A DNA stretch of 6,235 nt from JBARRS01 sp049644345 (GTDB lineage: Bacteria; Actinomycetota; Thermoleophilia; Gaiellales; Gaiellaceae), in the NCBI GenBank assembly GCA_049644345.1, contig JBARRS010000184.1, positions 1 through 6,235 of the forward strand, given 5' to 3'. Both the position numbers and the translations under genes were made by a program. Positions 1 to 4,084 of this stretch are shown one piece after another. Every line of letters begins with the position of its first letter. Positions within the stretch are counted from its first letter, which is position 1. The notes below the pieces were generated by a model, which had not been told where the DNA came from, searched no databases, and saw only the letters and a program-made list of their open reading frames with translations.

Positions 1-301
1 CTTCCATCCGATCGAGGCGGTTCGTCATCGCCCCGCTCGAGAGCTCCATGCGCCGGGCTAGCCGCCCCGGCGAGCTGCGGCACGGCTCCCCGCACTGAGC
101 GAGGGCGCAGAGCGCCTTGTGCTCGGCCGAGTCGAGGCCGAACTCCGCCAGGGTCTCGTCCATCGAGCGGTGGAGCCGACGGCTCAGGCCGCTGATGCGG
201 TCGACGATGCCCTCCACCTCGAGGTCGAGCTCCGGCAGGACGTCATGGATTGTCTCGAGAAACTGATCGACATGGTCGCGCTGTTCTGTCTTCGTAGCCA
301 T
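1..301 (-). CDS. MarR-family transcriptional regulator, N-terminal part (runs off the left edge)
   Basis: The first 100 residues are present, read leftwards from ATG at 301; the rest lies outside the window. After a charged N-terminal helix come an amphipathic stretch (EGIVDRISGLSRRLHRSMDE, about residues 31-50) typical of the MarR dimerisation helix, then AEFGLDSAEHKALCALA and the start of the winged helix, with SPGRLARRMELSSGAMTNRL as helix-turn-helix. MarR proteins are dimeric cytoplasmic repressors that bind short palindromes and are usually released by small phenolic or lipophilic ligands. The start is supported by the immediately adjacent operator array and a candidate promoter whose -10 lies within 15 bases of the ATG, so the message may be nearly leaderless; no good Shine-Dalgarno is visible. 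Autoregulation is likely. Ligand and regulon cannot be told from this fragment. Family call confident. Confidence 0.88.
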   Translation of the reverse strand, partial: MATKTEQRDHVDQFLETIHDVLPELDLEVEGIVDRISGLSRRLHRSMDETLAEFGLDSAEHKALCALAQCGEPCRSSPGRLARRMELSSGAMTNRLDRME

Positions 302-305
302 GCCT

Positions 306-336
306 TGTATTTTTACATAAAAACTCTTGACGTCAA
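306..336 (-). promoter_or_regulatory. Candidate promoter of the marR-type gene
   Basis: On the minus strand TTGACG (336-331) matches the -35 consensus at five of six bases. The A/T-rich stretch after it offers TAAAAA (315-310, 15-base spacing) as a -10. The -35 lies inside the 16-bp palindrome at 324-339, so bound repressor would block it. The exact -10 is uncertain. Confidence 0.4.
310..323. promoter_or_regulatory. Weak third copy of the MarR-type operator
   Basis: TTTTTACATAAAAA matches the perfect 14-bp site at 355-368 at 11 of 14 positions and is an imperfect palindrome. Its centre is 15 bp from that of the 16-bp palindrome at 324-339. It covers the presumed -10 of the marR-type gene. 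It could simply be an A/T-rich promoter element. Confidence 0.4.
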
Positions 337-339
337 GAG
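324..339. promoter_or_regulatory. Perfect 16-bp palindrome, likely MarR operator
   Basis: CTCTTGACGTCAAGAG reads identically on both strands. It lies 23 bases upstream of the marR-type start and contains the candidate -35 hexamers of both directions. Size, symmetry and position fit a MarR autoregulatory operator. Its inner 14 bases match the site at 355-368 at 12 of 14 positions. Confidence 0.7.
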
Positions 340-345
340 AACCGG

Positions 346-374
346 TTGATAGCTTCTTTACGTAAAGATATTCG
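346..374 (+). promoter_or_regulatory. Candidate rightward promoter spanning the second operator
   Basis: TTGATA (346-351, five of six to the -35 consensus) is followed after 17 bases by TATTCG (369-374), or after 15 bases by GATATT (367-372, four of six). The 14-bp palindrome 355-368 fills the spacer, a classic repressor position. The downstream gene is uncertain, so the promoter may drive only the doubtful ORF at 395. Confidence 0.35.
355..368. promoter_or_regulatory. Perfect 14-bp palindrome, second likely MarR operator
   Basis: TCTTTACGTAAAGA is a perfect palindrome whose centre is exactly 30 bp (about three helical turns) from that of the 16-bp palindrome. Two dimers could therefore bind the same face of the DNA. 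A weaker core, TCGACGTCGA (372-381), lies a further 15 bp on. Confidence 0.65.
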
Positions 375-394
375 ACGTCGAGCAAGGAGACGCA

Positions 395-586
395 GTGCAG
401 CTACTGGACGTACCCGGAAGGAGACTCCTGGCGGCGGAGCGCTTCGAGCTCCTTCGAGCTGATGCCCGACCCTCTCTCCGCCCGACCGGGGTGATTCGTC
501 GCCGCCGCGGCAGCCTCCTCGTTGCAGCAGGCGTGCGGCTTATTCGCGAGACGCTTCCCCGCCGCCGAACCGCAACGACGGCCTAG
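395..586 (+). CDS. Doubtful 63-aa basic protein divergent from the marR-type gene
   Basis: A GTG-started frame lies just after AGGAGA (385-390) and downstream of the rightward candidate promoter. The product is arginine-rich, with a C-terminal segment RRRRGSLLVAAGVRLIRETL that resembles, from memory, the tails of small basic actinobacterial proteins of unknown function. Against it, my hand count gives third-position G+C of about 68% and first-position G+C of about 81%, the reverse of the usual pattern at this G+C level. It also overlaps the last 4 bases of the convergent VOC gene. The opposite-strand open frame ending at 401 has better third-position composition but no start codon between 401 and 583. 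Either may be a remnant. The stretch 302-582 otherwise holds only the operator/promoter array. Confidence 0.25.
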   Translation: MQLLDVPGRRLLAAERFELLRADARPSLRPTGVIRRRRGSLLVAAGVRLIRETLPRRRTATTA

Positions 587-1068
587 GCCTCGGCGAGCAG
601 GCTCTCGAGATCGAGCGGCTCGGTCACCATCGCGACGCCGTTCCCGTCGGGCGGCCGGGGCCACTGCTCGGGCGGGCGATCGCGGTAGAGCTCGATCCCG
701 TTGTCGTCGGGGTCGCGTAGGTAGACAGCCTCGCTGACGCCGTGATCGCTAGCGCCGCTGAGCGGCACGCCGGCGTCGACGACGCGCTTCAGCACCCTGG
801 CGAGCGCCGCCCGCGTCGGGAAGCGGATCGCGACGTGGTAGAGGCCGGTCGTCCCGGGGGGAGGCGGCGGGCCGCCGCGGCTCTCCCACGTGTTCAGGCC
901 GATGTGGTGGTGATAGCCCCCGGCGGAGACGAACGCGGCCGAGTCGCCGAGGCGCTGCTGGAGCTCGAACCCGAGAACACCGACGTAGAAGTCGAGCGCG
1001 CGGTCGATGTCGGCGACCTTCAGGTGGACGTGCCCGATGTCCGTGCCCGGGTCGATCGTCGCCGTCAC
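583..1068 (-). CDS. VOC-family (glyoxalase/extradiol dioxygenase fold) enzyme, CatE-like
   Basis: A 161-residue cytoplasmic protein of the vicinal-oxygen-chelate fold, made of two beta-alpha-beta3 modules. The first starts at GHVHLKVADIDRALDFYVGV (12-31), followed by GGYHHHIGLNTW (50-61). The second starts at GLYHVAI (75-81) and ends with YLRDPDDNGIELYRDRP (116-132). H15, H78 and E126 are the likely metal ligands, with the HHH cluster at 53-55 near the site. Such proteins are often annotated as catechol-2,3-dioxygenase-like, but the single-domain form has no assured substrate; ring cleavage, thiol transfer and lyase chemistry are all possible. GTG 1068 is chosen because the fold begins ten residues later. 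The upstream TTG at 1182 would add an unconserved-looking leader that crosses a strong hairpin and overlaps the peptide gene. No clear Shine-Dalgarno precedes the GTG. The fold is certain, the reaction is not. Confidence 0.87.
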   Translation of the reverse strand: MTATIDPGTDIGHVHLKVADIDRALDFYVGVLGFELQQRLGDSAAFVSAGGYHHHIGLNTWESRGGPPPPPGTTGLYHVAIRFPTRAALARVLKRVVDAGVPLSGASDHGVSEAVYLRDPDDNGIELYRDRPPEQWPRPPDGNGVAMVTEPLDLESLLAEA

Positions 1069-1085
1069 GAGGCGAAAGCTAGCGT

Positions 1086-1115
1086 GCGGGAGCGCCGCCG
1101 GAGCGGCGCTCCCGC
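1086..1115 (-). terminator. 13-bp GC-rich hairpin between the peptide gene and the VOC gene
   Basis: Arms 1086-1098 and 1103-1115 are perfectly complementary around a four-base loop (1099-1102). The hairpin begins 12 bases after the peptide gene stop and ends 18 bases before the VOC start, on the same strand. There is no clear U-tract after it, so it may attenuate, protect a 3' end, or act as an intrinsic terminator of the U-poor type reported in actinobacteria. Confidence 0.5.
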
Positions 1116-1126
1116 CCTGCGTCGCC

Positions 1127-1210
1127 CTAGTTCCAGGGCAGTCCCGCGACCAGTGCCGCCGCGATGACGCTGCCGAGAACAACGAGCAGCATGCTCAGGC
1201 GAAGCCGCAT
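1127..1210 (-). CDS. 27-aa hydrophobic peptide or small membrane protein
   Basis: ATG at 1210 lies six bases after GGAGGT (within AAGGGAGGTGG), the best ribosome-binding site in the left half of the window. The frame has 22 of 27 third positions G or C. The product starts MRLRLSMLLVVLG, continues as an unbroken hydrophobic stretch of about 20 residues, and ends AGLPWN. It has two early arginines, no acidic residues, and reads as a single membrane helix or a signal-like export peptide. I recognise no family; it does not resemble KdpF. It is divergent from the Xre/TPR regulator across 129 bp and followed by a strong hairpin. Small hydrophobic peptides beside HTH-TPR regulators recall the pheromone precursors of RRNPP systems (PapR, SHP). 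Alternatives are a membrane-anchored modulator or a toxin-like peptide. Reality of the gene is fairly likely, function unknown. Confidence 0.65.
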   Translation of the reverse strand: MRLRLSMLLVVLGSVIAAALVAGLPWN

Positions 1211-1216
1211 TCCGCC

Positions 1217-1222
1217 ACCTCC
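1217..1222 (-). promoter_or_regulatory. Shine-Dalgarno site of the 27-aa peptide gene
   Basis: GGAGGT on the minus strand, six bases before the ATG at 1210. It is the main evidence that this short frame is translated. Confidence 0.7.
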
Positions 1223-1263
1223 CTTCACCCATCTCAGGCTCGGTTGTGTCTGAGGCGTTGCCG

Positions 1264-1292
1264 ATGCAACCGCTGTAGACAACTCTTGTCAA
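1264..1292 (-). promoter_or_regulatory. Candidate promoter of the 27-aa peptide gene
   Basis: On the minus strand a perfect -35 TTGACA (1292-1287) is followed after 17 bases by TTGCAT (1269-1264), a poor -10 (three of six). Weak -10 with consensus -35 is a form often helped by an activator. The predicted leader is about 45 nt. Confidence 0.45.
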
Positions 1293-1304
1293 GCGATCTA
1301 ACAT
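1276..1304 (+). promoter_or_regulatory. Candidate promoter of the Xre/TPR regulator
   Basis: TAGACA (1276-1281, five of six) and TAACAT (1299-1304, four of six) are 17 bases apart. The start point would be near 1311, about 30 bases before GTG 1340. It overlaps the -35 region of the opposing peptide promoter, so the two may exclude each other. Confidence 0.45.
1278..1290. promoter_or_regulatory. 13-bp palindrome GACAA-N3-TTGTC, candidate operator
   Basis: Five-base arms (1278-1282 and 1286-1290) around CTC. It touches the -35 elements of both divergent candidate promoters, a suitable place for the Xre/TPR protein to control itself and the peptide gene. A second short inverted repeat, GTTGC-N4-GCAAC (1257-1270), overlaps the peptide -10. 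Confidence 0.4.
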
Positions 1305-1339
1305 CACGATCGACTGACGGGGTAATTACGATCACGCGC

Positions 1340-2680
1340 GTGCAACCGGACCTACCTGAGACCATCGCCGACGAGACGATCGGGCAGCGACTGCGCCGCC
1401 TGAGACTCGAGCGCGGGCTGTCCCAGCGTGAGCTCTCCGCGCCCGGCGTCTCCTACGCGTACATCTCGCGCATCGAGGCCGGGGCGCGCCGCCCCTCGGT
1501 GAAGGCGCTGCGGATGCTCGCGCCGAAGCTCGGGATCTCGGTCGAGTATCTCGAGACCGGCCGGGACCTCAGCGACGACGAGGAGCGCGAGCTGCGGCTC
1601 GCGGATGCCGAGCTCGAGCTACGCCTGGCGGACGATCCGAGCGGCGCAGAGCAGAAGTTGCAAGGAATCTTCGAGGAAGCCCGTCGGGCCGGCGACCCCG
1701 TCGCGGCTACCAGGGCACGCCTCGCGCTCGGACTCTCGGCGGCGCGAGACGGCCGCAACAGCGAAGCGGTCGCGCTCCTCGAGGACGTGACGACGACGTC
1801 GCCCACTGTCAGCCCGGTCTCGCACCCGAACGTCTATGCGACGCTCGGCCGCTGCTATGCCGCACTCGGGCGGCCGGACCAGGCCGCGGAGCTGTTCGAG
1901 CGCTGCCGCGACGAGGTACGGGAGCGGGCACCCGACTACACCGGCGCGCTGATCCGCTTCGCCACCTATCTCGCCAACTCGCTGAGCGACATGGGCGAGT
2001 TCGAGCGCGCGCAGAGTGTCCTCCAGGACGTGATGGAGGAGTCGATAAAGGCGCACGATCCGTACGTACGGGTGAACCTCTACTGGTCACTCGGACGCAT
2101 CGCGGCGCGCAAGGGGGACTCGGCCGTCAGCCTCGACTACATGCGGCGTGCGATCGCGACGCTCGAGGCGACTGAGGACACGTCGCAGCTCGCGCGTGCG
2201 CACCTCGTTTGCGCCTGGATCTACATCTCCTCCGGCCGCGCGCCCGAGGCGGGCCCGCACCTGGAGCTCGCCGAGCGGCTGCTGGGCCCGCATGCGGAGC
2301 CCCTCGACCTCGCGTATCTGCGCACCGAGCAAGCGAAGCAGGCGGTCGCGATCGGAGATCCGTCGGTGGCGGTGCAGCGCGCGCGCGAGGCGCTGGAGAC
2401 GCTCGGAGATTCCGATCCCCAGGAGCAGGGTGGCGCATGGCTCGCGCTCGCGCGTGGTCTCGCTCTCCAGGGGGAGACCGAGGAGGCCCAGCGTGCCTTC
2501 GACCGCTCGATCTCGCTGCTGGAGGCTCATGGGGAACGGCGCGAGCACGTCGAGGCGTTGCGGATGTACGCGCGGTTTCTGCGCGAGCAGGGACGTGAGA
2601 GCGACGCGCTCGACGTCCTCGAGCGGGCGACGGCGCTCGCCGTGCCTACGGACCAGCCCCAGACACGCGTGAAGGCGTGA
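1340..2680 (+). CDS. Xre-family HTH regulator with C-terminal TPR domain
   Basis: A 446-residue cytoplasmic regulator. Residues 14-73 form a Cro/C1-type helix-turn-helix (IGQRLRRLRLERGLSQREL, then YAYISRIEAGARRPS). From about residue 90 to the end, helical pairs repeat about eight times as tetratricopeptide units, for example YATLGRCYAALGRPDQAAEL (166-185), and near the C-terminus ALRMYARFLREQGRESDALD. TPR superhelices bind peptides or partner proteins, and HTH-TPR is the layout of RRNPP peptide-sensing regulators (PlcR, NprR, Rgg-like); it also occurs in many actinobacterial Xre proteins of unknown signal. GTG 1340 is chosen because it lies just ahead of the HTH. A longer open frame reaches 1007 but runs through the intergenic promoters. 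Only GGGG at 1319-1322 resembles a ribosome site and it is too far, so the start is moderately certain. The last four bases overlap the DNA glycosylase gene. Confidence 0.88.
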   Translation: MQPDLPETIADETIGQRLRRLRLERGLSQRELSAPGVSYAYISRIEAGARRPSVKALRMLAPKLGISVEYLETGRDLSDDEERELRLADAELELRLADDPSGAEQKLQGIFEEARRAGDPVAATRARLALGLSAARDGRNSEAVALLEDVTTTSPTVSPVSHPNVYATLGRCYAALGRPDQAAELFERCRDEVRERAPDYTGALIRFATYLANSLSDMGEFERAQSVLQDVMEESIKAHDPYVRVNLYWSLGRIAARKGDSAVSLDYMRRAIATLEATEDTSQLARAHLVCAWIYISSGRAPEAGPHLELAERLLGPHAEPLDLAYLRTEQAKQAVAIGDPSVAVQRAREALETLGDSDPQEQGGAWLALARGLALQGETEEAQRAFDRSISLLEAHGERREHVEALRMYARFLREQGRESDALDVLERATALAVPTDQPQTRVKA

Positions 2681-3531
2681 TCGAGGCCGCGCTTCGACCG
2701 CGCGGCCCCTACTCACTCCGGCTCTCGACCCGCCACGCGAGCGACGCGACGCGCGTGGTGATCGACGGGCGGCTGACCGCGGCACTGGTCGTCGCAGGCC
2801 GAATCGAGCACGTCGCCGCACGGCAGCGACCGGACGGCGTCATCTGCGTCACGGCCGAGAGCGAGGAGGCGGTCGAGCGGCTTCGCTTCGTGCTCGGCCT
2901 CGACGATGACCACTCGCCCTTTCTCCAGCGCTTCGCCGCCGACCCGATGCTCGGCGAGACGATCCGCCGACTCCGCGGCCTCCGGCCGATCCGGCTCGAC
3001 ACCGTCGTTCATGCGTTGCTGCGGGCGCTCTGCGGGCAGCTGATCCAGGCGCGGCGCGCCCGGGCGATCGAGCAGCGCGTCATACGCACTGCGATGCCCG
3101 AGCGCGGCGGCCTGCACGCACCGCCGGATTCAGCCTCTCTCGGTCGCTTCTCGCCGGCGGAGCTCCGGGCGCTCGGGCTCGGCGGGCCCCGCGCGAGCGC
3201 GCTCGTCCGTCTCTGCCGCTCGCTCGACCTCGAGCGGTTGAAGGCCGTGCCGACCGAGGCGGCCGCACAGCGGCTCCTGCGGGAGCCTCGCCTCGGACCG
3301 TGGTCGATCGGCGTCGTCTGCCTTCAAGGGCTTGGCCGGACCGAGCGAGGGCTCGTCGGCGACCTTGGCCTCGTCAAGCTCTGCTCCGCGCTGCGCGAGC
3401 GCTGGGTCGAGGCCTGGGAGACGGCGGAGTTGCTCGAGCCGTACGGCGAGTGGGCCGGCCTCGCGAGCGTGTACCTGCTCGCCGGCTTCCGGCAGGGGCT
3501 CGTGCCGCTGCCGCGCGCGGCCGCGGCATAG
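2677..3531 (+). CDS. AlkA-like DNA glycosylase (HhH-GPD superfamily)
   Basis: A 284-residue protein with the AlkA layout: an N-terminal mixed domain (about 8-90, as in AlkA_N) and a helical HhH-GPD domain (about 105-280). Markers are ALLRALCGQLIQARRARAIE (113-132, where AlkA proteins have a GQQVS-like helix), GLGGPRASAL (167-176), the helix-hairpin-helix PRLGPWSIG (204-212) and GDLGLVK (228-234), whose D229 aligns with the catalytic aspartate. These enzymes flip out and excise alkylated bases such as 3-methyladenine in base-excision repair. The hairpin has R205 where LPGIGPW-type motifs carry glycine, and GQLIQ replaces GQQVS, so lesion range may differ. GTG 2677 shares four bases (GTGA) with the regulator stop, which implies translational coupling and co-expression. 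Superfamily confident, substrate unknown. Confidence 0.82.
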   Translation: MIEAALRPRGPYSLRLSTRHASDATRVVIDGRLTAALVVAGRIEHVAARQRPDGVICVTAESEEAVERLRFVLGLDDDHSPFLQRFAADPMLGETIRRLRGLRPIRLDTVVHALLRALCGQLIQARRARAIEQRVIRTAMPERGGLHAPPDSASLGRFSPAELRALGLGGPRASALVRLCRSLDLERLKAVPTEAAAQRLLREPRLGPWSIGVVCLQGLGRTERGLVGDLGLVKLCSALRERWVEAWETAELLEPYGEWAGLASVYLLAGFRQGLVPLPRAAAA

Positions 3532-3548
3532 CTGTCCGGACACGGTCT

Positions 3549-3578
3549 TCGAGACGGCGCTGCACGCCGAGCTAGGAT
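3549..3578 (+). promoter_or_regulatory. Candidate promoter of the small exported protein gene
   Basis: TAGGAT (3573-3578), a frequent -10 form in high-GC actinobacteria, follows TCGAGA (3549-3554) after 18 bases. The start point would be about 25 bases before ATG 3611. A 10-bp palindrome, TGTCCGGACA (3533-3542), lies just upstream. Confidence 0.35.
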
Positions 3579-3610
3579 GCTGACGCGCCGTGGACGGTGT
3601 GATTTCGACG

Positions 3611-4027
3611 ATGAACGGGCTGCGGCTCGCCGCCCTTCCGATGTTGGCGGCGCTCGTGCTTGCGGCACCGGCGAGCGCGAGCGAGCCGACACTTCGTTCC
3701 GTCCGCCAGCACGATGGGCACATCACGGCAATCTTCGCGCTCGGTGGTCTCGCTTATGCGGCCGAGATTCAGGTCGCGGTCAGTTCGCGCGTCGTTAGCG
3801 ACGGCGCCTTCCCACGCGTCAATGTCCGGCTCCGGGAGAGGATGGCGCCGCGGAAGAATGCGGCGACGCGCCTCTGGCGCTGGACGACAAGGCACAGACT
3901 GACGCCCGGCAGCTACTACGTGCAGGTCTCGGGGGTCGATGTCGGCGCGACGAGCTGCATCCCCCGCGGCTCAGACTGCCTCCAGCAGTGGTCGAACGTC
4001 CGCAAGGTCGTCGTGCCGCGCCACTAG
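3611..4027 (+). CDS. Small exported protein of unknown function (138 aa)
   Basis: ATG 3611 opens a clear Sec signal peptide (NGLRLAALPMLAALVLAAPASASE); cleavage is likely after ASA, near residue 23. The mature part of about 115 residues looks all-beta: HITAIFALGGLAYAAEIQVA, then RVNVRLRERM, LWRWTTRHRLTPGSYYVQVS, and VGATSCIPRGSDCLQQWSNV with two cysteines that could form a disulfide. The ending SNVRKVVVP is a typical last strand of an Ig- or fibronectin-like fold. From memory, similar small exported proteins occur in Thermoleophilia, without known role. An in-frame GTG at 3590 would add seven residues ahead of the signal peptide; ATG is preferred though neither has a strong Shine-Dalgarno. 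It lies 79 bases after the glycosylase gene, probably with its own promoter. Confidence 0.72.
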   Translation: MNGLRLAALPMLAALVLAAPASASEPTLRSVRQHDGHITAIFALGGLAYAAEIQVAVSSRVVSDGAFPRVNVRLRERMAPRKNAATRLWRWTTRHRLTPGSYYVQVSGVDVGATSCIPRGSDCLQQWSNVRKVVVPRH

Positions 4028-4039
4028 AGCCCGAGAGTG

Positions 4040-4065
4040 TGGAGCGCCCCCGAGGGGGCGCTCCA
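4040..4065. terminator. Shared hairpin terminator between convergent genes
   Basis: An 11-bp perfect stem (4040-4050 with 4055-4065) closes on the loop CGAG. It sits 12 bases after the stop of the small exported protein gene and 19 bases after the stop of the large exported protein gene read from the other side, so it can serve both. No run of U follows in either direction. Confidence 0.65.
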
Positions 4066-4084
4066 AGCAGAGGGTCCGGGTCGA

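Noticed and set aside
401..664. Minus-strand frame with good third-position G+C ending at 401
   Set aside because: It has no start codon between 401 and 583, so it would need to overlap the VOC gene by about 80 bases; kept only as a possible remnant.
742..1167. Plus-strand open frame (141 codons) opposite the VOC gene
   Set aside because: Mirror of the VOC coding frame with no recognisable protein, and it crosses the 1086-1115 hairpin.
1069..1182. N-terminal extension of the VOC protein from TTG 1182
   Set aside because: The added 38 residues look unlike the fold, cross a strong hairpin and overlap the peptide gene that has an excellent Shine-Dalgarno.
1007..1339. Upstream extension of the Xre/TPR frame to ATG 1007
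   Set aside because: It runs through the peptide gene, the hairpin and both promoters, and its translation has no domain character; the HTH begins just after GTG 1340.
2087..2821. Long minus-strand open frame (244 codons) opposite the Xre/TPR gene
   Set aside because: Arginine-rich, no family resemblance, and fully explained as the complement of a strongly coding high-GC gene.
3130..3726. Minus-strand open frame (198 codons) opposite the glycosylase and small exported protein genes
   Set aside because: Spans two well-supported plus-strand genes and their gap, has low-complexity composition, no domain and no ribosome site.
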